This document shows positions 1-10,300 of a DNA stretch of 64,000 bases, piece by piece. Source of the stretch: Actinoplanes lobatus (lineage in GTDB: Bacteria; Actinomycetota; Actinomycetes; Mycobacteriales; Micromonosporaceae); the NCBI RefSeq assembly GCF_014205215.1, contig NZ_JACHNC010000001.1, forward strand, positions 6,940,501 through 7,004,500. The letters run 5' to 3'. Every line of letters begins with the position of its first letter. Positions within the stretch are counted from its first letter, which is position 1. Both the position numbers and the translations under genes were made by a program. The notes beneath the pieces are model-generated. The model saw only the letters and a list, made by a program, of their open reading frames with translations, searched no databases and was not told where the DNA came from.

Positions 1-571
1 GTTCCGCCCAGGTCTCCAAGGGAAGGCCGAGCCTGCTCGCGGCCTCCTGGAACGACTCGAGGCGCTCCACCGGGATCGACATGTTGAGCACCGCGACGGC
101 GCCCCGGCCCGCCCCGCCGGCCCGCCTGCCGCCGCTGCCGTCGGTCCGTTCCAGCAGGCTGTCCTTCACCTCCCGGCGCAGACGTTTCGCCGACCAGGCG
201 TACTCCTCCGCCTTGCGCAGCCAGAACTCCTGCTCGGGCTCCGAGAGGGCGGCCACCTCGGCGTGGTGGGTGAAACTCAGCCCCTCCCGGCGCCGGGACA
301 TCGGAAAGCGCCGTGCCACCCAGGCATGGTTGCGCAGCGTCTGGTAGTCCAGCTGGGTGAGCTTCACGGCGTCCTGGTACCGGCCGCTGAAGGCGGTCTC
401 CCCGTAGACGAGCCAGTCCCCGAGGCACCAGGCCGAGGAACTGTACACATCGGAGAGATAGCCACCGACTCCGAGCCACCTGTCGAACGGCATCTGGTGC
501 GGCAGGACGAGTCCTCGCCTGGTCACGAATGCCGAGCTGTCGAGCGCCTGCACTGGCGAGTCCCCGCCCAT
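1..571 (-). CDS. LmbU-family transcriptional regulator (partial, C-terminus cut by window edge)
   Basis: Reading the minus strand from an ATG at 571 gives at least 190 codons with no stop before the edge. The start is preceded by AAGGAG at a normal spacing. Visible segments include SSSAWCLGDWLVYG (about residues 45-58), LDYQTLRNHAWVARRFP (about 73-89) and SRRREGLSFTHHAEVAAL (about 91-108). This is the pattern I know from LmbU/NovE-type activators of lincomycin, novobiocin and similar clusters, a DNA-binding family of roughly 200-230 residues. It is divergent from the NRPS operon across a 226-bp gap, the usual place for a cluster-situated activator. Which promoters it binds is inference. The family call rests on recalled motif similarity, not on a search. 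Confidence 0.8.
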   Translation of the reverse strand, partial: MGGDSPVQALDSSAFVTRRGLVLPHQMPFDRWLGVGGYLSDVYSSSAWCLGDWLVYGETAFSGRYQDAVKLTQLDYQTLRNHAWVARRFPMSRRREGLSFTHHAEVAALSEPEQEFWLRKAEEYAWSAKRLRREVKDSLLERTDGSGGRRAGGAGRGAVAVLNMSIPVERLESFQEAASRLGLPLETWAE

Positions 572-605
572 GCCGTCTCCTTCAACAAACCCGCGAACGG
601 CGATT

Positions 606-611
606 ATCTTA
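606..611 (-). promoter_or_regulatory. Possible -10 box of the LmbU-like gene
   Basis: On the minus strand this hexamer reads TAAGAT, fitting the TANNNT consensus of the main actinomycete sigma factor. It lies 34 bp upstream of the ATG at 571. No convincing -35 is seen at 17-18 bp, so this is weak evidence. Confidence 0.3.
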
Positions 612-646
612 ACCACGCCGGGATCGCGAAGTAAACCAAACAATTG

Positions 647-735
647 CTATTCGTCTCGGCCGCTATCGCTTTTCTATCGACATCGCATTTGGCTTCCGGG
701 CTCTCTTGACCCAATTGATCGGCGCTCCATAGCCT
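647..735 (+). promoter_or_regulatory. Promoter/operator region of the main NRPS/PKS operon
   Basis: A TTGACC (706-711) and a TAGCCT (730-735, TANNNT type) are separated by 18 bp, which would start transcription near 742 and leave a leader of about 55 nt. Upstream are three heptamers: CTATTCG (647-653), CTATCGC (663-669) and CTATCGA (674-680). The last two start exactly 11 bp apart, one helical turn, as is usual for SARP-type direct repeats. The same -35, 18-bp spacer, CTATCGC and CTATTCG occur before the PKS gene at 58299. Within the leader, 752-765 can form a small GGCA/TGCC hairpin. The rest of 572-797 is relatively AT-rich with nothing else recognisable. Confidence 0.6.
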
Positions 736-797
736 GACGTCCGATCCCTTTGGCAAGACTCTGCCCAGCGCCTTTGAAAATCAGCGGGAAGGGAACC

Positions 798-3700
798 ATG
801 GGAAGCCTCCACGCATCCGCCGCCGCGGCATTACGGCCCCGTACAGCGCAACGAGGTCCTCTGTCGCACGGCCAGCAACGGCTGTGGTTCCTCGACCGCT
901 GGCTGGCGGGCCGGCCGGTGTTCAACATGCCGGTCACGCTCCGCCTCACCGGCCCGCTGGACGCCGGCCTTCTCATCGGCGCGGTCCGGGCCGTGGCCGC
1001 CCGGCACGACGTGCTGTTCACCGTGTTCGAGGAGGGCCCCGGCGGACCCCGCCAGCGGGTGATGGACAGCCGGGATCTGCCGTGCCCGGTGACCGACCTC
1101 GCGGAGCTGGGGGAGAACGCGGCGCGGGCGCGGGCCGAACAACTCGCCGAACAGGACGCGCGACGCCCCTTCGATCTCGCGGCAGGCCCGATGGTCCGGG
1201 CGCACCTCTACCGGCTGGCCGCGGAGACCCACTGGCTTCAGCTGACGTTCCACCACATCGCCTTCGACGGCTGGTCGTTCGGCGTCTTCCAACGTCAGCT
1301 CGTCGCGGCCTACCGCGCCGGCGCGGCGCCCGGCGAGCCGCTGGACGTGCAGTACGCCGACTACGCCCTGTGGCAGCGCGAGACGCTGACCGGCGAGGCC
1401 ACCGACCGCGCCCTGGATGCGTGGACCCGCGCCCTGGCCGGCGCACCGGACGTCCTCGACCTCGGCGCCGACCGACCACGTCCGGGCGAGCTCAGCTACC
1501 GCGGCCGCACCGAGCGGTTCACACTGCCCGGGATCCCCGTCGTGGCGCTGGAGAAGTTCGCCGCCGGGGAGGGGGTGACCCCGTACGTCGCGCTTCTCGC
1601 CGCCTTCCAGGCCCTCGTCGCCCGGCATGCGGGCAGCGACGACATCGTGCTCGGCTCGCCGACGGCGGGCCGGGGGCCCGCGGCGCTCGACGAGATGGTC
1701 GGCTTCTTCGCGGACTCGCTGGTCATCCGGACCCGCCTGGACGGCGACCCGACCTTCCGCGAACTCGTCACCCGCACGCGGGCCGGGGTCCTGGACGCCC
1801 TGTCCCGCAGCCGGATGCCGTTCGACCTCGCCGTGAACCATCTGCGCCCGGCGCGCGACCTCAGCTTCAGCCCGGTCGTCCAGGTGGTGTTCGGCCTGCA
1901 CGAGGAGGACGCCGCCGAGGTGCTCGGCGACGGCGTCGGCATCGAGCGCGCCGACATCGACACGGGCACGGCGAAGTACGACCTCACCTGGTCGGTCCAC
2001 CGGGGGGCGAACGGGCTGCGGCTGGACGTGGAATACGCGACCGACCTGTTCGACGCCGCGACCGTGCGGACCCTCGTCAGCCACTGGGAGACGCTGCTGC
2101 GGGGGGTCGTCGCCGACCCGGACGTTCCGCTCAGCCGGATCGAGCTGGCGTCCGAGGACGAGGCCCACCGGCTGCGGCGCTGGTCGGGCGAGGAACGGCC
2201 GGCACCCGCCGGCACGGTCCACGACCTCGTCGCGCTCAGCGCCGCCGCGCGGCCGGACGCGGTGGCGGTCACGGGCGCCGACCAGACGCTCTCGTACGCG
2301 GAACTGGAGCGGCGCAGCACGGCGCTGGCCCGGCGGCTGCGGGCGATGGGCGTGGGGCCGGAGGACTGTGTCGGCGTCTGCATGACGCGGTCGCCGGAGA
2401 TGGTGGTGGCCTGCCTCGCGATCCTGCGGGCCGGCGGCGTGTACGTACCCCTGGACACGGCGTTTCCCGCCGACCGCATGGCGTTCATGCTGCGCGAGGT
2501 CGGCGCGGAGACCGTCCTGATCCATCCGCCGACCGCCGGGGTGGTCCCGGACGGCCCGTGGCGCGTCGCCGATGTGGGCGAGGCCGAGGACGAGGGTCCG
2601 GACACGGAAGCCGCACTGCCCGAGGTGGGACCCGGCAACGGCTGCTACGTCATCTTCACCTCGGGGTCGACCGGCCGGCCGAAGGGCACCACGGTGACCC
2701 ACGGCAACGTCCTGGGACTCCTCAACGGCGTCCGGGAGCGGCTGCCGTTCGGCCCGGACGACGTGTGGACGTTCTTCCACAGCCTCGCGTTCGACTTCTC
2801 GGTGTGGGAGGTCTGGGGCGCGCTGACCACCGGAGGGCGCCTGGTCGTGGTGCCCTACGACGTGAGCCGTGACGCCGACGCGTTCCACCGGCTCGTCCAC
2901 GGCGAACGGGTGACGATCCTCAGCCAGACACCGTCGGCGTTCCGGCAGTTCGAGACGGCCGACGACCAGGCCGGCGTCGAGCTGTCGCTACGGGCCGTGG
3001 TGTTCGGCGGCGAGGCCCTGCACCGGCCCTCGGTCCGGCGCTGGGCCGCCCGGCACGGCTACGACGCACCCCTGCTCGTGAACATGTACGGCATCACCGA
3101 GACCACGGTGCACGTCACGTACGTGGCCCTCGCCGAGGACGACCTCGGCCGTGATCTGACCCAGATCGGGAAACCCCTGCCCGGCGTGGTCGCGCAGGTG
3201 CTCGACGCGTACGGGCGGCCCTGCCCGGCCGGGGTGACCGGCGAGATCCATGTCGGTGGCGCGGGCCTCACCCGCGGCTACACCGGGCGGCCCGGGTTGA
3301 CCGCCGAGCGGTTCGTGCCCGATCACCTCACCGGGCGGCCCGGTCGCCGCCTCTACCGCACCGGCGACCTCGGCCGGTGGAACGCGCGGGGCGGACTGGA
3401 GTACGCCGGGCGCGCCGACTCCCAGGTGAAGGTTCGTGGCTACCGCATCGAGACCGGCGAGATCGAAGCCGTCCTCGGGCAGCATCCGCGCTTGCTGGAG
3501 GCGGCCGTCATCGCCCGCGGCGACACCGACGGCCACGTCGACCTGGCCGGCTACCTGGTCGCCGACGGCATCGCGCCGTCGCCTGACGAGCTGCGCGCGT
3601 GGCTGCGGCGGCGGGTCCCGGATTACATGGTGCCCCGCCATTTCGTGGTCCTGGACGCGCTGCCGCTCACCCCGCAGGGCAAGGTCGACCGCCGGGCCCT

Positions 3701-6700
3701 GCCCGCACCGGAGGCCGTACGCCCGGAACTCGCCCAGGAGTACGTGCCGCCCCGGGGTCCGGTCGAGGAGCTGCTGGCCGAGATCTGGGGCGAGGTGCTG
3801 GCGGTGGACCGGGTCGGCCGGCACGACAACTTCTTCGACCTCGGCGGCGACTCCATCCGCAGCATCGGCGTGCTCGGCCGGGCCCGCGGCAGCGGGCTCG
3901 CCTTCGACCTCCAGGATCTGTTCCGCAGCCCGACGCCGGCCGGGCTGGCCGCCCTCGTGCGGACCACCGCGCCGGCGGCCGCGGGTCCCGAACGCGAGCC
4001 GTTCGCGATGCTGACCGAACAGGACCGGGCCCTGCTGCCGGACGGGGTCGAGGACGCCTACCCGATGGCGGAACTCCAGGTGGGCATGGTCTACGAGATG
4101 GAGCTCAACCCCGAGCGCCGGGCCTACCACAACCTGGACGGCCTGCGTATCGCCGGCCCGTTCGACGAGGAGCGCTTCCGGGAGGCGACGGCCCGGGTCG
4201 TCGCCCGCCACCCCATCCTGCGGACGGCGTTCGACCTCAGCGGGTTCAGCGAGCCGATGCAGCTGGTGTACCGCACCGCCGAGATGCCGTTCACCGTGGC
4301 CGACCTGCGCCACCTCGACGAGGCGGCCCGGGACGAGGCGCTCGACGAGTACGTGCTGGCCGAGCGGCGCCGCCCGTTCGACCACTCCCGCCCGCTCCTG
4401 CTGCGTTTCGCCCTGCACCGGCTGACCGACGAGTCCTTCCAGTGGACGCTCACCGAACACCACGCCATCTTCGACGGGTGGAGCCTGCACTCCACCATCT
4501 CCGAGATAGCCGAGCTCTACCAGCGGCTGCTGGCCGGCGACGACCCGGTGCTCACGCCGCCGGACTCCGCCTACCGCGACTTCATCGCCGCCGAGCGGGA
4601 GGCCCTGGCGTCCGAGGAGAGCCGGCGGTTCTGGCTGGAACGCGTCGGCGACCGCCCGGACTGCCGGCTGCCCCGCCGCCCGTCCGACCGGCCGGAGCGA
4701 CTGTCCGGGCGGGCACAGCCGCATGAATGGCGGGCCCACTACCCCGAGCAGGGCTACGGCGCCGTCGAAACGCTCCTGCCGGAGGATCTGTGCGACGGCC
4801 TGCGCGACCTCGCCCGCCAGTGCGCGGTCCCCCTCAAAGCGGTGCTGCTGGCCGCCCATCTCAAGGTGATGAGCCTGGTCACCGGTGTGTCCGACCTCCT
4901 GGTAGGGCTCACCGCCAACGGGCGGCTGGAGGAGGAGGGCGGGGCCGAGGTCCGGGGCATGTTCCTCAACACCGTGCCGTTCCGCATCGCGCTGCCGGAC
5001 GGCAGCTGGCTCGAACTGATCCGTGCGGTCTTCGCGACCGAGCGCGAGCTGCTGCCGCACCGCCGGTATCCGCTCGGCGCGCTCCAGCGGGAGGTCGGCG
5101 GCGACCCGCTGTTCGAGGTGAACTTCGTCCACAACCACTTCCACGTCCTGGATCGCGCGTTCGGTCCCGGCCTCATGCGCATCGAGGACGGCAAGATCGA
5201 CAGCTTCGCGACGGACCGGGTGGAGCCCACCAACTTCCCGCTCAACGTCGGCATGGTCCGCAACCCGTACTCCAACCGCCTCCTGTTCGGCATGGACTAC
5301 CACACCGACGTCCTCACCCGGGACCAGGTGCTGCTGTACCGCGACTACTACCTGCGGGCGATGACCGAGATGGTGGCCGATCCCGAGGCGGCGCACCGGT
5401 CGGTGTCCCTGCTGGGCGACGACGAGCGGGCGCTGCTGGAGACATGGAACTCACTGACGGCCGACGTCCCCCCGGCGCCGGTGCACCGCATGGTCGAAGC
5501 GCGGGCCGCGGACGCGCCGGACGCGGTCGCGGTGGAGTCCGGCGGCACCGCGCTCACCTACGGCGAGCTCAACGCGCGGGCGAACCGGGCCGCCCGCCGG
5601 CTGCGTGACCTCGGCGTCGGCCCGGACGTCCCGGTGGCGCTGTGCATGGACCGCTCACTCGCCACGATCACGTGCCTGCTGGCCGTCCTCAAGGCCGGCG
5701 GTGTCTACGTGCCGATCGAGCCCGACTACCCGGCCGAGCGCATGGAGTACATGCTGCGCGAGGCCGGCGCCCCCATCGTGCTGGCCGACGCGCGGGCCGC
5801 GGACCGGGTGCCGGCCGGGCCCTGGTGGGTCCGAACCGTGGAGAACAGCCTGTGGGACGAGGGCGACGACGGCAACCTTCCCGGTGGTGCGGGACCGGAC
5901 AACGGCTGCTACGTGATCTTCACGTCGGGTTCGACCGGACAGCCGAAGGGGGTGGTGACCCGGCACCGCAACGTCACCGAGCTGCTGCACGGCGGCGAGT
6001 TCCTCCGGCTCGAAGCCACGGACACCCTGCTCCAGCTGGCACCACTGTCCTTCGACAACTCGACCTTCGAGGTGTGGGCGCCCCTCGTGGGCGGGGCCCG
6101 GCTGGTCCTGGCTCCGGCCGAACGGTACGGCCCGGCGGAGATCGCGGAATGGGTGGCCGAGGCGGGCGTGACGGTTCTGCACGCGACGGCGTCGCTGTTC
6201 GCGTTGCTGGTCGATCACGAGCCGGGGATGTTCGACGGTCTGCGCCGCTTCCTGACCGGCAGTGAGACCGTCTCGCCGGGTCATGTGGTGCGGATTCTGG
6301 ATCGTTGCCCGGATCTGGAGGTGGTCAACTGCTGGGGGCCGACGGAGACGACGACGTTCTCGGTGTGCGGTGTGTTCCGGCGTGGTTCGGTGCCGGCGGG
6401 TGCGTTGCCGCTGGGTTCGCCGTTGGTCAACACCCAGGTGTGGGTTCTGGACGAGGCCGGCATGCCGGTGCCGGTGGGTTCCGCGGGCGAGCTGTACGTG
6501 TCGGGCCCGTGCCTGGCGAGGGGCTATCTGGGCCGGCCGGGGCTGACGGCGGAGCGGTTCGTGCCGCACCCGTTCCGGGCCGGGGAACGGCTCTACCGGA
6601 CCGGGGACCGGGGCCGGTGGTCGGTGGACGGGCTGGTGGAGTTCCTGGGCCGGACCGATCACATGGTCAAGGTGCGCGGCTACCGGGTCGAACTGGGCGA

Positions 6701-7310
6701 GGTCGAGGCCGCCCTGCGCGAGCATCCGGGTATTCGCGAGTGTGTGGTGGTGACCCGGCCGGACGGGGCGGCCGGGGTGGACCTGGTCGGCTATCTGGTG
6801 GCGGACGGAGTGGGCCTGTCGTCGGGTGAGGTGCGCTCCTGGCTGGGCGGCCGGCTTCCGGCGTACATGGTTCCTCGCTTGTTCGTGTTCCTGGACGCCT
6901 TGCCGTTGACGCCGCGGGCGAAGGTCGATCGCCGCGCGCTGCCGGATCCGGAGCTGGTGCGCGCGGATGTGGGGCAGGAGTACGTGGCGCCGGTGGGCCC
7001 GGTCGAGGAGCTGCTGGCGGAGATCTGGTGCCGGGTGCTGCGTGTCGACCGGGTCGGCCGGCACGACAACTTCTTCGACCTCGGCGGCGACTCCATCCGC
7101 AACATCCAGCTGGTGGGGCATGCCCGCGCCAACGGACTCACCGTCGGCCTGCAAGACCTTCACCGCCATCCCACCGTGGCGAGCCTGGCCGAGGTCGTCC
7201 AGCCTCGCGGGTCCGTCCCGAAACGGGCGAAGACGTCGGCGTTCGATCTCCTCTCCGACTGCGACCGGGAGCGGTTGTCCGCGCGCGGGTCGGCCGGGGA
7301 CGCGCGGTGA
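798..7310 (+). CDS. Two-module NRPS, C-A-T-C-A-T
   Basis: Predicted 2170 residues, from ATG 798 with the purine-rich site GGGAAGGGA just upstream; an in-frame TTG at 750 is less likely. C1: start motif near residue 22, HHIAFDGW near 152. A1: about 475-970, FTSGSTGRPKG near 620. T1: GGDS near 1018. C2: starts at EDAYP near 1086, HHAIFDGW near 1221. A2: about 1560-2060, FTSGSTGQPKG near 1708. T2: GGDS near 2098. Reading the specificity pocket by eye, A1 gives D-F-W-S-V-G-M-V-H-K, close to the known threonine code. A2 gives D-N-F-H-L-G-C-T-F-K, which I do not recognise. There is no epimerase or TE. The C-terminus (FDLLSDCDRERL) resembles the T-to-C linkers inside the next protein, as if the gene had been split there. 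The next gene overlaps by 4 bp, so the two proteins are probably made and act together. The C1 domain could acylate the first residue. Confidence 0.93.
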   Translation: MGSLHASAAAALRPRTAQRGPLSHGQQRLWFLDRWLAGRPVFNMPVTLRLTGPLDAGLLIGAVRAVAARHDVLFTVFEEGPGGPRQRVMDSRDLPCPVTDLAELGENAARARAEQLAEQDARRPFDLAAGPMVRAHLYRLAAETHWLQLTFHHIAFDGWSFGVFQRQLVAAYRAGAAPGEPLDVQYADYALWQRETLTGEATDRALDAWTRALAGAPDVLDLGADRPRPGELSYRGRTERFTLPGIPVVALEKFAAGEGVTPYVALLAAFQALVARHAGSDDIVLGSPTAGRGPAALDEMVGFFADSLVIRTRLDGDPTFRELVTRTRAGVLDALSRSRMPFDLAVNHLRPARDLSFSPVVQVVFGLHEEDAAEVLGDGVGIERADIDTGTAKYDLTWSVHRGANGLRLDVEYATDLFDAATVRTLVSHWETLLRGVVADPDVPLSRIELASEDEAHRLRRWSGEERPAPAGTVHDLVALSAAARPDAVAVTGADQTLSYAELERRSTALARRLRAMGVGPEDCVGVCMTRSPEMVVACLAILRAGGVYVPLDTAFPADRMAFMLREVGAETVLIHPPTAGVVPDGPWRVADVGEAEDEGPDTEAALPEVGPGNGCYVIFTSGSTGRPKGTTVTHGNVLGLLNGVRERLPFGPDDVWTFFHSLAFDFSVWEVWGALTTGGRLVVVPYDVSRDADAFHRLVHGERVTILSQTPSAFRQFETADDQAGVELSLRAVVFGGEALHRPSVRRWAARHGYDAPLLVNMYGITETTVHVTYVALAEDDLGRDLTQIGKPLPGVVAQVLDAYGRPCPAGVTGEIHVGGAGLTRGYTGRPGLTAERFVPDHLTGRPGRRLYRTGDLGRWNARGGLEYAGRADSQVKVRGYRIETGEIEAVLGQHPRLLEAAVIARGDTDGHVDLAGYLVADGIAPSPDELRAWLRRRVPDYMVPRHFVVLDALPLTPQGKVDRRALPAPEAVRPELAQEYVPPRGPVEELLAEIWGEVLAVDRVGRHDNFFDLGGDSIRSIGVLGRARGSGLAFDLQDLFRSPTPAGLAALVRTTAPAAAGPEREPFAMLTEQDRALLPDGVEDAYPMAELQVGMVYEMELNPERRAYHNLDGLRIAGPFDEERFREATARVVARHPILRTAFDLSGFSEPMQLVYRTAEMPFTVADLRHLDEAARDEALDEYVLAERRRPFDHSRPLLLRFALHRLTDESFQWTLTEHHAIFDGWSLHSTISEIAELYQRLLAGDDPVLTPPDSAYRDFIAAEREALASEESRRFWLERVGDRPDCRLPRRPSDRPERLSGRAQPHEWRAHYPEQGYGAVETLLPEDLCDGLRDLARQCAVPLKAVLLAAHLKVMSLVTGVSDLLVGLTANGRLEEEGGAEVRGMFLNTVPFRIALPDGSWLELIRAVFATERELLPHRRYPLGALQREVGGDPLFEVNFVHNHFHVLDRAFGPGLMRIEDGKIDSFATDRVEPTNFPLNVGMVRNPYSNRLLFGMDYHTDVLTRDQVLLYRDYYLRAMTEMVADPEAAHRSVSLLGDDERALLETWNSLTADVPPAPVHRMVEARAADAPDAVAVESGGTALTYGELNARANRAARRLRDLGVGPDVPVALCMDRSLATITCLLAVLKAGGVYVPIEPDYPAERMEYMLREAGAPIVLADARAADRVPAGPWWVRTVENSLWDEGDDGNLPGGAGPDNGCYVIFTSGSTGQPKGVVTRHRNVTELLHGGEFLRLEATDTLLQLAPLSFDNSTFEVWAPLVGGARLVLAPAERYGPAEIAEWVAEAGVTVLHATASLFALLVDHEPGMFDGLRRFLTGSETVSPGHVVRILDRCPDLEVVNCWGPTETTTFSVCGVFRRGSVPAGALPLGSPLVNTQVWVLDEAGMPVPVGSAGELYVSGPCLARGYLGRPGLTAERFVPHPFRAGERLYRTGDRGRWSVDGLVEFLGRTDHMVKVRGYRVELGEVEAALREHPGIRECVVVTRPDGAAGVDLVGYLVADGVGLSSGEVRSWLGGRLPAYMVPRLFVFLDALPLTPRAKVDRRALPDPELVRADVGQEYVAPVGPVEELLAEIWCRVLRVDRVGRHDNFFDLGGDSIRNIQLVGHARANGLTVGLQDLHRHPTVASLAEVVQPRGSVPKRAKTSAFDLLSDCDRERLSARGSAGDAR
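6170..6520 (+). repeat. Near-identical A-domain block, copy in A2 (second copy 9413-9765 in A3)
   Basis: From just after the A4 region to the A6 region, the A2 and A3 domains are almost identical in DNA, with only scattered differences visible by eye. The block contains the specificity positions equivalent to 278, 299, 301, 322, 330 and 331. The A4-core position equivalent to 236 lies outside it and differs (Asn against Val). Near identity continues in patches to the T domain. Confidence 0.8.
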
Positions 7311-10300
7311 CGGAGGTGATGCAGCGCCGGGAGGCGGCCGGCGGGATCGAGGACGCCTACCCGATGTCGGCGCTCCAGGTCGGCATGGTCTACGAGATGG
7401 AGCGCGACCCCGAACGGCTGCCCTACCACAACGTCCACACCCTCCGGATCCCCGAACGGTTCGACGAACATCGGTTCCGGCGGGCGGTGGCACATGCCGT
7501 GGCCCGCCACCCGATCCTGCGCACCTCGTTCGCGCTCGTGGGGTTCAGCGAGCCGATGCAGCTGGTGTACGACGTGGCCGAGGTCCCGATCACGGTGGCG
7601 GACCTGCGGACGGCGGACGAGAGCACGACCCGGGCGGCGCTGACGTCCTATCTGGACAGCGAACGGCGGACGCCGCTGGACGTGACGACCGCGCCCCTGT
7701 GCCGGATGGGCGTGCACGTGCTGGCCGGCGACGCCTTCCAGTGGACCCTCACCGAGCACCACGCCATCCTCGACGGCTGGAGCCTGGCCTCGGTCGTCGC
7801 CGAGATCACGGACGGCTACCGGCGGCTCCTCGCGGGGCAGGAGCCGCAGGCGGCACCGCTGCGCTCCACCTACCGGGACTTCATCGCCGCCGAGCGGGAG
7901 GCCCTGCAATCACCGGAGAGCCGCGAGTTCTGGCAGGAACGGCTGGACGAGCGGCCCGACAGCCGCCTGCCGCGCTGGCCGGACGACCGCCCCGCCATGC
8001 CGGCCGCCGAGCCGGTCCGGGGAGAGCACCACCGCCCCGGCTCGCTGATCAGCCCGCTGCCGGCCGACCTGGCTCCCCGGCTGCGGGACCTGGCCCGCCA
8101 CTGCCGGGTGCCGCTCAAGTCGGTGCTGCTGGCCGCACACATGAAGGTGATGAGCCTGGTCACCGGCTCCGCCGACGTCGTCGCGGGCCTCACCGCGAAC
8201 GGGCGGCTGGAGGAGGAGGGCGGCGCCGACGTCTGCGGCCTCTTCGTCAACACCGTACCGCTCCGGTTGGAGCTGCCCGGTGGCACCTGGCGTGACCTGA
8301 TCGGGGCGGTCTTCGACGCGGAGAGCGCACTGCTGCCGCACCAGCGCTACCCGATGGCCGCGCTCCAGCGGGAGCTGGGCGGCGCGCAACTGGTCGAGAC
8401 CAACTTCGTCTACACCGACTTCCAGCAGATCCCCGCCCCGGCGGCGGGGGACGGGGAAAGCCTCACCGACATTTCCCGTACGCACTTCGCCCTCGTCGTC
8501 GCCTTCGGCCGGGAATCGGGAACCGGGGGCCTGAACCTGGAGATGGAGTACGACGCACGGGCGTTCCCGGCCGCTCAGATCGCCGTCCTGCGCGACCACT
8601 ACGTGCGTGTGATGACCGCGATGACGGCGGATCCGGCCGCCGGGCACCGATGGGTGCCCTTGCTCGGCCAGGGCGAGCGGGCGCTGCTGAAGTCCTGGAA
8701 CTCGCGGACCGCCGACGTGCAGCCGGACCCCGTGCACCGGCTCGTGGAAAGGCGTGCCGCGCAGGCGCCGGACGCGGTGGCGCTCGTGACGGAGACCGGG
8801 TCGCTGACGTACGGCGAGCTGAACGCGAGGGCCAACCGGATGGCCCGGCGGCTCCGGGCCCTCGGCGTCCGCGCCGACACCGCGGTCGGCGTCGGCGTCC
8901 GCCGTTCGGTCGCGATGGTGACCAGCTGGCTGGCCGTGCTCAAGGCCGGCGGCATGTACGTGCCGCTCGACCCCGACCTCCCGGCCGAACGCCTGCGGTA
9001 CATGCTCACGCGGGCCGGCGCCCCGCTCGTCCTCACCGCGGGCGACGCCGTTCCCGAGGGCCCCTGGCGGCAGCTCACGGCCGGCGAGGAGCTGTGGACG
9101 GACGGCGACGGCGACGACCTCCCGGGCGGCGCCGGTCCGGACGACGGCTGCTACGTGATCTTCACGTCGGGTTCGACCGGGCAGCCGAAGGGGGTGGTGA
9201 CCCGGCACCGCAACGTCAGCGAGCTGCTGCACGGCGGCGACGCCATGACGGTGCCGGCCGGCGACACCCTGCTCCAGATCGCCCCCGCCTCGTTCGACGT
9301 GTCCACCTTCGAGGTGTGGGCGCCGCTCGTCGGCGGCGGGCGACTGGCGCTGCCGCCGGCGGTGCGGTTCGGGCCGGCGGAGATCACCGAATGGGTCTCC
9401 CGCTTCGACGTGACCGTTCTGCACGCGACGGCGTCGCTGTTCGCGTTGCTGGTCGACCACGAGCCGGGGATGTTCGACGGTCTGCGGCGCCTTCTGACCG
9501 GCAGCGAGACCGTCTCGCCGGGTCATGTGGTGCGGATCCTGGATCGTTGCCCGGATCTGGAGGTGGTCAACTGCTGGGGGCCGACGGAGACGACGACGTT
9601 CTCGGTGTGTGGTGTGTTCCGGCGTGGCTCGGTGCCGGCGGGTGCATTGCCGCTGGGGCTGCCGTTGGTCAACACCCAGGTGTGGGTTCTCGACGAGGCC
9701 GGCATGCCGGTGCCGGTGGGCTCTCCGGGCGAGCTGTACGTGTCCGGCCCGTGCCTGGCACGCGGATACCTCGAACCGGGAACGACCGCCGAACGATTCG
9801 TGCCGCACCCGTTCCGGGCCGGGGAACGGCTCTACCGGACCGGGGACCGGGGCCGGTGGTCGGTGGACGGGCTGGTGGAGTTCCTGGGCCGGACCGATCA
9901 CATGGTCAAGGTGCGCGGCTACCGGGTCGAGCTGGGCGAGGTCGAGGCCGCCCTGCGCGGGCACCCGGATGTGCGGGAATGTGTGGTGGTCGCCGTACGC
10001 GGGGACCTGGCGGCCTACCTGGTGGCCGACGGCGAGAGCCTGTCGTCGGGCGAGGTGCGGTCCTGGTTGAGCGGCCGGCTTCCGGCGTACATGGTTCCTC
10101 GCTCGTTCGTCTTTCTGGACGCTCTGCCGTTGACGCCGCGGGCGAAGGTCGATCGCCGCGCGCTGCCGGATCCGGAGTCGGTGCGGGCGGATGTGGCGCG
10201 GGAGTACGTGGCGCCGGTGGGCCCGGTCGAGGAGCTGCTGGCGGAGATCTGGTGCCGGGTGCTGGGCGTGGACCGGGCCGGCCGGCACGACAACTTCTTC

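Noticed and set aside
750..797. Upstream TTG start for the first NRPS
   Set aside because: It has no ribosome site and would lie only about 15 bp after the proposed -10 box; ATG 798 has a good purine-rich site.
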